64,000 nucleotides of DNA, taken from NCBI GenBank assembly GCA_963575745.1, contig CAUYUJ010003447.1, positions 117,040 to 181,039 of the forward strand. Direction: 5' to 3'. The translations under genes were made by a program, and so were the position numbers. The notes beneath the pieces were generated by a model. That model made no database searches, was not told where the DNA came from, and saw only the letters and a list, made by a program, of their open reading frames with translations. This stretch comes from Prorocentrum cordatum (taxonomy: Eukaryota > Sar > Dinophyceae > Prorocentrales > Prorocentraceae). This document shows, piece after piece, positions 1 through 11,014 of the stretch. Positions within the stretch are counted from its first letter, which is position 1. The number at the start of each line of letters is the position of its first letter.

Positions 1-165
1 GCTGCGCTTCCCGTTTTTTTTTCTGGAGAGGACCCAGCCCCCCAAGAGGCCCCCAGGCTGCCCCAAGCTAGCTCTCGATGGCCCCAACAGCCCCCAGTGT
101 AGCCCCAAAATACCACGAGGACCCCCCCCATCCAAAATCCGGCCTAGTCCTGTTGAAGATGCCTC
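1..165 (-). repeat. Degenerate CTTGGGGCC-type array (minus orientation), truncated by window edge
   Basis: Repeated CCCCAAGAGGCCCCC-like words read, on the minus strand, as the same degenerate 12-16 bp repeat seen at 1545-1795, 26930-27500, 46110-46690 and 60165-61215. No gene is seen. Confidence 0.55.
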
Positions 166-1260
166 AGTCTATCTTTAATCCCAGGTGCAGCTTCTGAATC
201 CAGCTGTATGGCTACCATTTGATGCCTACGAAGAACTCCCCGGAGTCGTCATGTACGTTCCTCCTCGCCCTCTGTCTGAGAGCTCTGCGCAATCGGTATC
301 AGTCGTGAATTCGGGGTGACCGCTTGACCATGGTGGAGGCGAGCGCGTCCAAAGATCTGGATCGACGAGGACTGGTGACCTCCCAGGGCGGCCCTGTCAA
401 ATTACTGTAGTTCAACGCCTCGTCCCCAGAACCACAACCTTGTTACGCTTGCATGCCCTTTCAGAAGGAGTGCTTCGGCCACTTGTCTTCCAACGGCGCC
501 TCAGCATGTGGCACCGCCCAGTCCTTAGGGGAAGGCATGAGGCATGCGCATGTGTGCACCCTCCTGCGCATTTTTGTATTCTACATCATGGACAGGGGGG
601 CGAGCGGCCTGCATGCCTGAAGTGGGCTTCCGCGGTGAGCATGATTGCTGGTGTTTGCTTGTTGTTCGTTATTCTCGTCGTGCTCGCCCGCGACCCGCCC
701 GCGATCCACCTATAAAGTTTGTACGGAAATTCGGCGCCCGCGACGGGCTCGCTGTGAAAGGGTAAAGAATGTCGCGCTTGCGGCGGGCTTCTTCAGAGCC
801 TCGCGGACTGCCGCGCGTACCCCGCCGCCCCCATCACTCTTCTCCTCGTCCGCCCACCAGAAGCCAGATCACCGTCTTGGCGTTTCCAGATTACCTCCTC
901 TCTCTTTCTCTCTTCATCCTGTCCTTACCCTCACTCCATCCATATCACTAGTCTTCTGCTTGTACCCCGCCCCTCCCCGCTTCTTCCAGCCGCAGGACTT
1001 CATGCCTCCGGTGTCTTGCTCTTCCGTGTTGACCTCCACACCCTCGCACTCTCATGTTTTTGCGTTGTGGTCCGGTTGGCATGCGCTCGTTGCGCATCTG
1101 ACCGCGAAGCCTTCCTATTTTCATGCAGGTCAGTATGCTAGACGTTTCGCGCAACCCCATCAGCCCATTCAGAAACGATGCCCAGGCGAGTTGCCCTATC
1201 ACGGATGTGGGGGTGCATGCAGTGGGATAAGGGTTTGGGGAAGTCGTCATACCCCAAGAG
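166..1260. other. No gene recognised
   Basis: Several short open frames cross this stretch on both strands, but none has a recognisable motif and their composition follows the local GC content. Pyrimidine-rich sequence lies near 880-960. I see no RNA gene or foldback element. Confidence 0.4.
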
Positions 1261-1264
1261 GGGG

Positions 1265-1500
1265 ATGATGGAGGAGGAGGAGGAGGAGGAGGAGGAGGTG
1301 ATAGGAAGTACGGAAGGAAGGAAGGAAGGAAGGAAGGAAGAGAGGAGGAGGAGGAGGAGGAGGAGGTGGAGGAGGAGGAGGAGGAGGAGGAGGAGGAGGA
1401 GGAGGGGGAGAGAGGGGAGGGGGTTGGAAGAAGGAAGAAGGAGGACTGCGCGGATGAGGAAGAGAGGAGGAGGAGGAGGAGGAGGAGGAAGACAACGAGG
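1265..1500. repeat. GGA / GGAA microsatellite cluster
   Basis: GGA runs (about 1268-1300, 1341-1415 and 1461-1500) are separated by a GGAA run (1311-1340). The open frames over it on both strands encode only poly-Glu, poly-Arg, poly-Ser or poly-Pro, so they are not counted as genes. Confidence 0.95.
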
Positions 1501-1544
1501 AGGGGGAAGACGAGGAGGGCGTACAGAAAGGCCGGAGGCCTCTT

Positions 1545-1795
1545 GGATGCTTGGAGTCTCTTGGATGTCTCTTGAGATCTCTTTGGAGTCCTCGTAAGGC
1601 TTCTTGGGGGCCTCTTGGCGGTCGCGGGGGCCCCTCGAAGCGTCTTGGGTGCCTCGTGGGAGCCCCTTAGAGGTCTCTTCGGAGCCTCTCGGGGACCTTT
1701 GCTCTGGGGTTTCTCGGGGCCTCCTCGGCGCCTCTTGTGGCACTCTTGGGAGCCTTCGGGGGCCATCTTGGGGCCGTCTTGGTGGAGTTCGATCA
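1545..1795 (+). repeat. Degenerate CTTGGGGCC-type array
   Basis: Tandem, diverged 12-16 bp units of the form CCTCTTGGGGGCC. It is open in more than one frame but repetitive throughout. Same repeat class as 26930-27500 and 60165-61215. Confidence 0.75.
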
Positions 1796-2069
1796 AAGAA
1801 GGGGGGTACTTCATTAGCCCCCCCCCAGGAGGCCAACATTGCTTCCAAACCTTGGGACAATCGATGATGGTGGCCTTTTCGCCGGGGCCTTAGACGCTCC
1901 ATTGGATCGCGATGCCCCCCGTCCAGGTCCAGGGGAGGGGGTAGTGAGAGGGGTCAAGACACCTTTCTGCCCCCAAGGCACATGCACCTCGTTCAAAACC
2001 GGATCGCGGGGCGCCCGCGCATGCTCCAGATTCGGAGGCAAGATCGACAATGTATGTTTTTTGTTGTGT

Positions 2070-2360
<291 letters not shown>

Positions 2361-3050
2361 TTGGCTGCGGGTCTCTTGGGGAAGGGGGTGTGTTATCAAT
2401 CGAGAGCTTTATGGATCCCTTCGCCGAAGGAAGAGAAATGGGGTTGGACGAGGAACGGCCCTAAGCCACTCTCGCCCAGAAGGGCTGGTGGGTTTTGCCG
2501 ACAGTTGGTCACTCTGATTCTATTGGTCTCTTCGGGAGCATTCATGATGGGTTGGATGTCCGCCCTCGGTACTCGATGTCGTCCTCTCTGCTCCTGCCTC
2601 CTGGTCTGCCTTGCGAGCGGATTGTGCCTCACCGTCGAGCGCGTGTCTCTCCTCACCGCCTGAGGTGGTGACACGCTTCGTGACCTACAAGAAGGCGGCG
2701 GAGACTCAATCGCACCTCGGCTTGCCCTCTCGCTGCCACTCACCGCTCTGGGGGGGCAGCCGCACGGCAAGGCTGCAGCGAGCCAAGGGTGCTTGCGCCG
2801 CGCGCGAGTGGAGGCCCAGAGCCCCCTCTGGAGCTAGGACTGAGGCATAGTAGAGGATTGGGCCAAGGAGCTGAGGGCACTCCCACTCCATGCCCAGCGT
2901 CACGGCGGCAGATCCTGCTCGAAAAATGCAGCAGAACGATGGGGTCTAGGGCTCCAGTCGTGTTTTTGTTCGCGATGTGTTTTGGCCCACCACGTCGGGT
3001 CTCAGGGTTATCACCAGACCACCGACGCAACAGTTCCCCATCCGACAGGT
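2361..3050. other. No gene recognised
   Basis: Mixed-composition sequence between the GT tract and a family J repeat. Short open frames exist on both strands, none with a motif I can name. Confidence 0.4.
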
Positions 3051-3054
3051 TGGG

Positions 3055-3412
3055 GCTGGTGCGGTGGAGATCCATGCCAAGAAGCAACTTGCTGGCCTCC
3101 AGGGTGCCCTGGGTTTCTTGGGCTTCGAGGGTCTTGCTGTGGAAGGCGTGACGTGCCCACACCAAGAATCAATGGACGCCCTGGGGTCTCAGGATTGGGT
3201 TTCTTGTGGCTGGTTTCTTGTGGTCGGGCCCCTGCTGTATGTGTAGGTGCCGTGTCTTGGATCGATTGGGTCGTGCCGTGCTGTTTCATCCTGTACCTGG
3301 GTTTCCTGGAAAGCGTGACGTGCCCACACCAAGAATCAATGGGCGCCCTGGGGTCTCAGGGTTGGGCTTCTTGTGGCTGGTTTCTTGTGGTCGGGCCCCT
3401 ACTGCATGGAAA
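3055..3412 (+). repeat. Family J dispersed repeat, one full copy plus a partial direct copy
   Basis: The full copy (about 3055-3240) contains the words GCCTCCAGGGTGCCCTGGG and CCACACCAAGAATCAATGG. A second partial copy (about 3312-3412) repeats the right half, so the two lie in tandem. Other copies are at 11332-11502 and 27840-28000. No clear terminal inverted repeat is seen; the element type is unknown. Confidence 0.7.
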
Positions 3413-3649
3413 GAGAGCTCCCAGCCCGCCTCGCACATCCCGCATGCCTCGGCCGCCAGGCCCGAAGTGTGCCTGTGTCCCCGTGGGCATCCCGCCTGGC
3501 GCCTTCGACGGCTGTCGGCTGCATGCCGCGGCGGCTGGGCTCGAAGGGGCCCTCCCTGTGGATCCTGCCTCGCGCTCGCTGGCGGGGATGGCTCGAGTCA
3601 GATCAATGTCAGCCGAAGAGGAGCAGCAAAACGCCGTGAGCGCACACTT

Positions 3650-3780
3650 TGGGGCGCTCCGCGCGGATTTCTCGGATCTGCGCTGGACCCCCCTCCCTGG
3701 CGCGCGGAGCGCCGGAGGCGCCGCCGGCGGGGCCCAGCGCAGATCCAAGAAGTCCGCGCGCACCGTCGACAGTTTACGGT
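3650..3780. mobile_element. Family H foldback element, copy 1
   Basis: The left arm has CCGCGCGGATTTCTCGGATC; the right arm is the complement (GATCCAAGAAGTCCGCGCG) around a GC-rich centre. One of nine copies in the window. It is non-coding; the SADPRNPRG-like peptides that recur in several open frames come from this repeat. Confidence 0.75.
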
Positions 3781-3844
3781 TGTGCTTATGCAGCTTCTTC
3801 TTCTTTTTCTGTTCGGCTCCTCTCGCAAGGTCGGCTCTTGGCCA

Positions 3845-4253
3845 AGCAGTGGCGAGGCGTTCTGGCTCGCCGATCGCCCCACCGAACAATGTTCCAAGAA
3901 CCTGTTGTGGTCTGCACGAACTGTTCTTAGAACATCTCTATCCGGGACTGTCTTGTTTTAGCACATCGGGTCCATGTTCAAAGAACATTCTTTTTGCTAT
4001 TCGAACATTTTGGGGTTCTAAGAACATGTCGTGGTTGGACTACAGTCAAAAACCCTAATAAGGACGCGCGACTTTGCTCAGGGTACCCTCGCGTCCTTGC
4101 TCTTCCTTGCTCTTGCGTCCTCGATGTTTTCGTCGTCCGCCGCCCCAGAAATTCCAACTTCGGCTTCCAAGGGCCTTGCGTCCTCACCGCGCGTCCTTGT
4201 TAGGGTCTTTGACTGCAGGACTTTTAGGAATGCCGGGACGGTCGGTCCCTGCT
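3845..4253. mobile_element. Family G foldback element, copy 1, split by a family F insertion
   Basis: The left arm runs from GCAGTGGCGAGGCG through CCCCACCGAACAATGTTCC; the right arm ends in TGCCGGGACGGTCGGTCCCT. The body is rich in GTTCTAAGAACAT-type palindromes. It is interrupted at 4042-4217 by a family F element. The uninterrupted paralogue at 10170-10414 shows the empty site, so the order of insertion is clear. Confidence 0.75.
4042..4217. mobile_element. Family F inverted-repeat element, copy 1, nested in family G
   Basis: Terminal inverted repeats of about 28 bp: left CAGTCAAAAACCCTAATAAG, right the near-complement ending TAGGGTCTTTGACTG. GGACT occurs on both sides (4037-4041 and 4218-4222) but only once in the empty paralogue near 10370-10380, so it is a target-site duplication. 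Non-coding. Related copies are at 33904-34079 and 42047-42140. Confidence 0.8.
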
Positions 4254-4459
4254 CAAAACCTGGAGCAGGTCCGAGGGGGGGTGGGGCAGTCCGCGCAAGA
4301 GTCAGGCCGCTCCGAACTCAATTTGGCCGGTCCCTGCTCAACTTGGTGGCCTCGATCCTTGCCCGGGGACCGGCGCTGCACCCCGAGGCACCCCTGCCGA
4401 GGCCCTCACTGGGCCCGCAGCGGGCCCCCGCGGGCCGAGGTGCAGCGCGTGTGCGGCCG

Positions 4460-4460
4460 C

Positions 4461-4498
<38 letters not shown>

Positions 4499-4784
4499 GG
4501 CGGCGCCGGGCTCCTCGAAGGGCCCGCTGCAGCGCCTGGCCTGCAGGAGGTGTCTCCTCCCCCCTCCTGCCTCTCCACTCCTCCTCCTTCCCCCTCGTCA
4601 TCCTCTCTCCTCCTGCTGCCTTCCATTCCTCCTCCTTCCCCCCCTTTCTCCTTCTTCCCCCCCCCTTCTCCTCCCGTCTGCTCCCCTTCTCCCCCTCCCC
4701 CCTCCCTCCCCCCCCCTCCTCCTCCACAATTACTCAATATGAATACTACTCCCTCCTTCCCCGATGACGGGTTGGGAGTGTTCG

Positions 4785-4825
<41 letters not shown>
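4460..4825. repeat. CT microsatellite, pyrimidine tract and 41-base poly(C)
   Basis: CT repeat at 4463-4495, C/T-rich sequence at 4555-4730, then 41 consecutive C at 4785-4825. Assembly across the poly(C) run may be inexact in length. Confidence 0.95.
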
Positions 4826-4826
<1 letters not shown>

Positions 4827-5029
4827 CGTATTGTTTTTTATCCACAGGATTTCGATTTCCCGGAGTTGGGTTTTCGCCTGCATGTTTGTTTCAAAATGCT
4901 GTTCTCGCTAGGGCGCCGCCCTCATTTCCGTGCTTCCGCTCGTTCCGAATCGTGTTCCCGCTGCACCCTTGGCCTCATTTCCGCGCTTCCGCTCGTTCCG
5001 AATCGTGCTCCCGCTGCAGCGCTGGCGTC

Positions 5030-5370
5030 ATTTCCCGTGCCATGCCACGGCATGCAATGCAATGCTAGGTTGCGTTCCGCTGCGCGATGCCATGCCTTCA
5101 GCTGAAGCTGTGATATGCAGTGCTTAAGTGCCACGTCGTGCTATGCCATGCTACGGTTTGATGTTCAACGCCATGCTATGCAATGTTATCTTCGGGGCCG
5201 CTGTGCGATGCCATGCTTTGCGTTGCAAAGCTTTGTGATGCAATTCTTCACTACGCCACGCCACGCCATGCTGCGACATACTACGCTTTGCGGTGCTCTT
5301 CTACGCCATGCCATGCCGTGCTCTACAATGCATCGCGTACCCTTTCGCGATCATTGCCGTGCTCGACATC
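5030..5370. repeat. Degenerate CATGCCATGC-rich repeat
   Basis: ATGCCATGC-like words recur roughly every 10-25 bases with no fixed unit. No conserved protein frame. The preceding 4826-5029 has a short CGTTCCGAATCGTG duplication. Confidence 0.6.
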
Positions 5371-5459
5371 CGACTGTGCGAGTAGAGAGGGGATCTGCGC
5401 CATGGTAAGGGATGGGAGGGAGGGGTAGGATGTCAGATATGACGCGAGCGCACCTAGCT

Positions 5460-5765
5460 TGTCCTCCTCCTCCTCCTCCTCCACCTCCTCCTCCTCCACC
5501 TCCTCCTCCTCCTCCTCCCGGACGTCCCGAGGCCGGCCCGTGCGCCCCCCGAGAGGTGTTCTCCATCGGCCTCTGGAACGCCGTCTACGAGGGGCTCTGG
5601 GCCTACTGGGAGGGTCGGCGAAGACGGCGAGGGAGGAGGGGAGGGGAGGAGATGGATGCCGAGGCCGACGGAGGGCAACAGGAGGATGAGCAGGCAGGGC
5701 GGGGAGGAATAGGAGGAGGATGAGGAGGAGGAGGAGGAGGAGGTGGAGGAGGAGGAGGAGGAGGA
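5460..5765. repeat. Oppositely oriented TCC and GGA microsatellites
   Basis: TCC repeats (5462-5518) and GGA repeats (5710-5764) flank about 190 bp of ordinary GC-rich sequence. The two tracts could pair as arms of a large imperfect hairpin. Confidence 0.9.
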
Positions 5766-5951
5766 CAGTGAAGGCCGAGGAGGAGCTGCAGCAGCAGGAG
5801 CAGGATGAGCGGGAGGAGCGGGAGGAGCAGGAGGACCAGGGGGAAGGCGGGGGAGGGGAAAGGCGGGGGGCGACAGCGACGAGGAAGAGGAGGAGGTCCT
5901 GTCCCCTTCCGACCATCCCCTCACCTCCTCCCGTCTCTCCTCCCTTACCCT

Positions 5952-6131
5952 ACTCCAGATTTCGTAATAAAGGGAGGGGGTCTCATTTCGGGGGGGGTCT
6001 CTTCCAGGCTATCTTGGAGGGCCTGGGGGGTCTGGGCACGATGTTCTGGCGGGTTCTCCCACGGGGGGGGGTCTGAAATGGCTTGTCTTGGAGGGTCCAG
6101 ACCCCCTCCCTTTCATTACGAAATCTGGAGT
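5952..6131. mobile_element. Family Q inverted-repeat element with perfect 5-bp target-site duplication
   Basis: The left end reads ACTCCAGATTTCGTAAT and continues AAAGGGAGGGGGTCT. The right end is its complement with a single-base indel over about 33 bp. ACCCT flanks both ends exactly (5947-5951 and 6132-6136). It is 180 bp long with no coding capacity. Only one copy is seen in the window. Confidence 0.85.
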
Positions 6132-6418
6132 ACCCTCGCCTTGCACCGCCACCACCTCTCGTCTCCTGGACCCTCGACCATCTGCCCCACCCTACTCTTG
6201 AGGCTACAGCCGACCCCCGACAGGTCAATGGAGTCGTCCAGGGCGCCTAGTTCGGCTCTTGTTTCAGTCAGTCTCACTTGGTGGGGATACTGGAAGCGTT
6301 CGGGACCTCGCCCGTCGTGCGTGGAGAGTTTGAGACCTTCTGCTGCCGACTATCGAGGATGCTGGCCCTGGTGTGGTTGGCCCGGCATCCCGATCAATCT
6401 GGGGCCGCGAGATTCACG

Positions 6419-6765
6419 GGGGGAAGAAGCACACGGACACAAAATGAATCGTCGATCCCCGGGAAAAGATGGGGAAAGATGGGAAGCGGGGGGGAAGACG
6501 AACATCCAGAACAGATGAGAAGATGGGGTAGAGGGAAACAATTATTGAACACTCCCCCTCCCCCCAAACTCAATGTTGGCACGCGCGGGGGGGAGACTGC
6601 GGTCGAAGTGCATCTCATCAGACCCACCGCCAACTTTGAACATTGGGGGGAGGGGGAGGCGTTGACGGATGAATGTGGGATGAGTTCGCTAATTTGTTCC
6701 GAAGCCTGTATGGGGAATCCTGGGATGAGTGTCTATTATCTTTTTTGTGCCCCAGGGCCCCTCCA
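6419..6765 (+). repeat. Family L dispersed repeat, diverged copy 1
   Basis: It shares the left part (GAAGAAGCACACGGACAC, then ATCGTCGAT, then GGGAAAGATGGG) and the right end (GTGCCCCAGGGCCCCT) with copies at 10584-10755, 59711-59849 and 61957-62130. The middle is expanded relative to the other copies. Confidence 0.65.
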
Positions 6766-6983
6766 GAGATCCTGGAGCGGTCCGAACCTACCAGGTCGCC
6801 ACGGCACGGTCCGGGTGCGCGGGCGCCCAGCGCACGCGGTTATCTCCACGGGGATGTCCGTAGCCACGGTCTCCCTCGCTTGGGCTTGCGAAGGTAAAAC
6901 GACGCGAAGATCGGGACAAAATCGGATCGGGATAACTCGAAATCTCTGAGAATCGGCGGGTTTGGAGGATGTATTGGGCGCCG

Positions 6984-7043
6984 CGGCCGCTCCAGAGCGT
7001 TCCGGAACGCTCTGAGAGCGCTCCGGAACGCTCTGGAGCGATT
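6984..7043. repeat. Compound palindrome built from GCGTTCCGGAACGC
   Basis: CTCCAGAGCGTTCCGGAACG and its complement lie back to back, so the whole stretch folds on itself; each half contains its own palindrome. Function unknown. Confidence 0.8.
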
Positions 7044-7446
7044 AATCCCGATCCTAGCCCTGTTTTAGAAGGTGGTGTCGCCCGAGCCCCATGCCCGTAG
7101 AAGGCCAGGCCGACGAGCGCCCGCCACGTTGCGCCTTCCTGACGCGTCGCTCGCGCTGGTCATGATCCGGTATCGAGTCGCCGAGCGTGTTCCACCATTC
7201 GCAGAGTGCCTTTTCGGAAGCGTCCGAGAAGACACGCTGATCTGTATCGATGCAATATATCGTGAATCCCCCATGGCGGATCCAGGCCATTTGCGAGCAG
7301 TTATTTTGCGAGTCGTGGAACGCATTCGTCTGCTGCTTCCCGAGAGAGGAAGCATGCCAGGAGATTGTCTGTTTTTACTGGGGACGGCAAGCCAGGCGCT
7401 GTGCGTTGATTTTCCAATTTATTTTAGCCTTGATCACCAGAAAGAG

Positions 7447-7556
7447 TTCCGAGCACCAAGAAAGTACCGAAAGTGGAAGGCTTTCACGTGTCGGGCTCTG
7501 GGGGGCGATACTCGTTCGACACTATTTCGATACTTCTCTTGGTGCTCGAAATATTT
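7447..7556. mobile_element. Single short foldback element
   Basis: CGAGCACCAAGAAAGTACCG on the left is complementary, with a few changes, to CGATACTTCTCTTGGTGCTCG on the right. No clear target-site duplication. Open frames crossing 7072-7615 on both strands look protein-like in composition, but I do not recognise them. Confidence 0.55.
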
Positions 7557-7829
7557 CTGGGATGTGGTTCTTCAGTACGATGGTAGCAACATAATTCTAG
7601 ACGCTTCGCGGCGGAGATGGCGGCACCGACGCGACACGCGGGCGGGCGGCCATGGCCGCGCGCCGCGCCCGCAGCCGATGGCTCGGTCATGGAACCTCCC
7701 ACGGCATAGATTCACGCTGGGCTTCCTTAGTATACCGAGCGCAGGAGGGCACTCGCGCGTGCCTCAATGGCGAGCTTGGGCGGTTTCCGCTTCAGTTGGG
7801 GGACCGAGCAATGACATAAACATGAATGT

Positions 7830-7890
7830 TTGGCGCTCCGCGCAGATGGGGTTCGACGCGGATCCAAGAAATCCGCGAGGAGCGCCAGCA
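7830..7890. mobile_element. Family H foldback element, short copy 2
   Basis: TGGCGCTCCGCG on the left and CGCGAGGAGCGCCA on the right form a small inverted repeat carrying the family H word GGATCCAAGAAATCCGCG. The interior is much shorter than in other copies. Confidence 0.6.
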
Positions 7891-8041
7891 ATTCTGTTTT
7901 TTTTTGGTTTTTCTTTTTCTATCCCTGGCGGGGGTGGGCGGTTCCCGCCTCATTGTGGGCGCCACGCTCCGTCACCCGTTCTGGCTGCGCACCGGCCCCA
8001 ATCGCTCGCTATGCAACCCTGCGCAAGACGGGGCTGCACGT

Positions 8042-9144
8042 CAGCATCTCGTCGGAAGTATTGCGGCGCCATCAGAAGATGGAGTGTTCGGACGCGTCGA
8101 CGCATGCTACGCCTCGGTAGAGGTGCAGAAGTCGATGGGCGCGCTCCACGCGCACTGCCAGGCTTTCGCGCAGTGCTTGCACGAACGCGCTCCGCTGGAC
8201 AAGGCCTTCGAGATCGCGCGGGTAATGCGCGAGGCCACGGGCAGGCGTTCGTGGGTGACCATCTGGAATGCAAGAGCCGCCGGGCGTGTCGGCAGGTGTA
8301 TTCGGAACGAGTTACAGGGAAGGGTCTCGGTGAGAAGTTGGGAGAAGCGGGTCAGGCCTAGCCCGAGTACATGACAGAGATCGTGATCGTGCGTAGGCCG
8401 ATATATCTGACCTGCGCCTGCGCCGCTGCCCGAACAGCCACGCCAGCGAAAGCCGCGGAGGAGGCGTCGTCTCGGGAAAGGGGGCGCGTGCACGAGGGCG
8501 CACAAGATCTCCAGGAACGGAAGCAAAACCACGTGCATTCGAGAAACGGGATGACGGGCGAGCGGGCACCCCAGACTGTCGGAGGGGTGAACCCAAGCTG
8601 CACAAGGCGGATTATCCGCGGACGGCGCACCTCGTAGACAAAGCCGCCGCCGTCTGTCTGGGGCCAGCGTCGGCGTTACATGCTTAAGGCGGGCAGACAG
8701 AACCAGGCAGGTAGCTTGCATGGCCCCATGAATCACGAGAGCCTCAATGGAATGTACCCGTGAGTTCTACTGGCGCAGCGCTTCCACTGTGACGTGCAGT
8801 TTCCGCATCGGTTCCCGATCACAGAAGTTGCACGCGTGGAAAAGCATGCGACAAGAAAGAGTACGGCGCTGCTGTTTTCAGCGTGGCGCCGGTGGCGCAA
8901 GACGCCCAGGCAGGGTGCGCGTGAGACCTAGCGCACGATGGGGCAGCCCATGGCGCTCCACGAGGCGAAGGAGGGTCGCACAGGAATCGAAGAGCTCGGC
9001 TGGCAGCTGCAGGACGAAAGCAAGGATCGCATCGACAAGCAAGCCACGAACCGCATAATGAGCGACGCGCAAGGGAAAGGTGGAGCGCGCGAGACTTCGA
9101 GCGTTCGCAAGGGAGGAGGAAGGCGACTGCAGCAGAGTCCCTGA
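8042..9144 (+). pseudogene. Decayed Helitron-type Rep (HUH) protein gene
   Basis: Five protein-like blocks occur in order on the plus strand but in shifting frames. Block 1 (8042-8250, frame 2) has EVQKSMGALHAHCQAF, where HAH would be an HUH-type histidine pair. Block 2 (8254-8320, frame 1) has LECKSRRACRQVYSE. Block 3 (8371-8568, frame 1) ends ERKQNHVHSRNGMTGER. Block 4 (8583-8685, frame 3) has PKLHKADYPRTAHLVDKA. Block 5 (8689-9144, frame 1) has SLHGPMNHESLNG, VQFPHRFPITE and QPMALHEAKEG, with stops at 8761 and 8929. Several frameshifts and stops rule out an intact product. The family call rests on block order and the HAH motif, compared from memory with Helitron-type ORFs of dinoflagellates; no search was run. 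No PIF1-type helicase domain is seen downstream, and no Helitron ends were located. Confidence 0.5.
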
Positions 9145-9239
9145 TATCGTATCAAACGGCAGGCTTCTACGGGCGGGAGTGCGGAGTTGGTGGAACGTTT
9201 GGCTGGCGGCGTGACCAGCGGACGAAAACCCAGTTCGCG

Positions 9240-9730
9240 GAAGTGAACATAAGGAGCAGGATGCGGGTCGGGGTGGGGGTCAGGGTCTGTTTCGGTCCTG
9301 AAATTGTCAGCTGGGGGTCCAAGGACTGGATGTCAACAGTGTTCGATGCCGGGGCGCGGTGGAGGTTGGGGCGGGGTTCAGAATTGGTTTCGAAACAGAA
9401 ATTGTCGGGCAAGGAGGCCCAGGGACGATTCCAGAAAAGGAGAGGGATGCGGGGGCGCAGCGGGGGTCGGGGCGGGGGTCAGGGTTGGATTCGGGCTACA
9501 AGTTGTCGGGCGAAAAAAGGGTCCCAGGCGCAGGGTTCCACAAGGGTGGGGGTGCCGTGGCGCGGTGTGCGTCGGGCGGAACGGCGGGGATGCTTGGGCG
9601 CGGTGGGGGTCGGTCGGGGCCAAGGCCACCGCTTCAAGCAAAAAAGCGGGCTGGTGGTGGGTCGCAAGAACAAGCTTCGAGAAGGATGGGGATGCCGGGG
9701 CGCGGTGAGGGTTGTCCCGGCGGCGAGGCC
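9240..9730. repeat. Degenerate tandem repeat of about 100 bp
   Basis: Four to five diverged units share GGATGCSGGGGCGCRGYGGGG, then GGGGCGGGGGTCAGGGTT and AAATTGTCGGGC. It is open in several frames on both strands with no motif. The following 9731-10165 is GC-rich with nothing recognised. Confidence 0.6.
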
Positions 9731-10169
9731 GCGGAGCGCGGGCCAGGCCCGGTGCGAGGCGGCAGCCGCTGCCTCGGCGGGGCCGCCAGCGCCTCGGCGC
9801 GACCGAATGCCGGCGCGCGGCCTGGCGCGCCCTCGCTCGTGCGCGAGGGGGCACTCAGTGGCAACAGTAGGGGGGGGATGTGCTCAGACGGGGGGGCATC
9901 GATCTTGGAGGGCCAAGCCGACCTGCTTCTAGAAGACCGACATCTGGGGCCGAAGCCAAGTACCGTGCTCACGTCCTGGCCAAAAGCGTCTATGGACGCA
10001 CGGGGTGCGGTGACGTCCATGGGCGTTTTCGAGGTGGAGACGTCTAGGATCAACGTGGCCGTTACGTTCTGGGCGGTGGAAGGTCGAAGGAAGGGTAGAT
10101 CCGCCTACGGTATGTTCCTGTTCTAGAGCAGGTCCCACGTGGTACTCCAACATCGACCCCCAGTCTCAA

Positions 10170-10414
10170 GCAACGGCGAAGCGTCCGGGCTCGCCTATAG
10201 CCCCACCAAGCAATTTTCTAAGAACCTTTTGCGATTTCCAGGAACTGTTCTTAGAACATTTCTGGCGGAGTCTCTCTTGTTTAAACACATCGGGAATATG
10301 TTCTAAGAGCATCGGTTTTAGGACAATTTCGTTGTAAGACTAGAAGAACATTCTTGGGTTCTGAGAACATTCCGTCGTAGGACTATAAAAAATGCCGGGA
10401 CGGTCGGTCCCTGC
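10170..10414. mobile_element. Family G foldback element, copy 2 (uninterrupted)
   Basis: It runs from GCAACGGCGAAGCG to GCCGGGACGGTCGGTCCCTG with GTTCTTAGAACATTTC-type palindromes inside. The arms are imperfect inverted repeats (CTATAGCCCCACC against GTAGGACTATA). It serves as the empty-site reference for the family F insertion at 4042-4217. Confidence 0.75.
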
Positions 10415-10583
10415 TCAACAGTCGTCCCTTCATCGCTGAGAAGGGCCCGATAGGCCGCCCCGCCCAGGAAGGTGCGGATTCGCTATCGGGGGCTTCTCGT
10501 CCATCTGTCGGAAACGTAGCGCCGACTCTTGGTCGATGTTTCGCACGCTGTGCCTATCGCTGCCCCTCAGGCGAGGGGCGCCA

Positions 10584-10755
10584 CAGTTCAGGAGGGAAAG
10601 AAACACACAAGCACAAGTAATCGTCGATTCCCCAGAAATTATGGGAAAGTATGGGAAGTGGTGGGAAAGACAAAGATCCAGAACATATGGGAAAATATAG
10701 GGGAATCTGTTTTCTTGTGTTTATCTATTTGTGTGTCCCAGTTCCCTTTCCACAG
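10584..10755 (+). repeat. Family L dispersed repeat, copy 2
   Basis: It begins CAGGAGGGAAAGAAACACAC and ends TTTGTGTGTCCCAGTTCCCT. CCACAG occurs on both sides, but its spacing to the ends differs, so a target-site duplication is only possible. Ends resemble copies at 59711 and 61957. Confidence 0.7.
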
Positions 10756-10850
10756 AGCACAGCAGCAGGTGCTCGAAGCACCGGGGCCTCGCGTCGTCGG
10801 CCACAGCCTGGGAGAGCAGGCCCGGTCGCCCAGGGCAGGCCCAGAAGTAC

Positions 10851-11008
10851 CAAGGGCGCTCTCGAGGGCGCGAAGTCATTCGCGCTTCGCGGTTCGGCTC
10901 CGATTTCTCTTCATCCTCTCCTTCTCCCCTGGGAGGCGGCGCGAGAGTGCGAAGTTAGTCGCGCTTTTGCGCCTCGCGCAGCGCGGTGCGCGAAGTTGGG
11001 AGCCCTTG
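10851..11008. mobile_element. Family P inverted-repeat element, copy 1
   Basis: It begins CAAGGGCGCTCTCGAGGGCG and ends GCGAAGTTGGGAGCCCTTG. The interior has repeated GCGCTTCGCG words and CCTGGGAGGCGGCGCGAG. Flanks AAGTAC and AGGTAC are a near-match. It is homologous over its length to 63577-63740. Confidence 0.75.
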
Positions 11009-11014
11009 AGGTAC

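Noticed and set aside
7072-8361. 429-residue open frame as one gene
   Set aside because: It crosses a foldback element and a family H copy, and only its last part matches the Helitron-type blocks, which lie in several frames.
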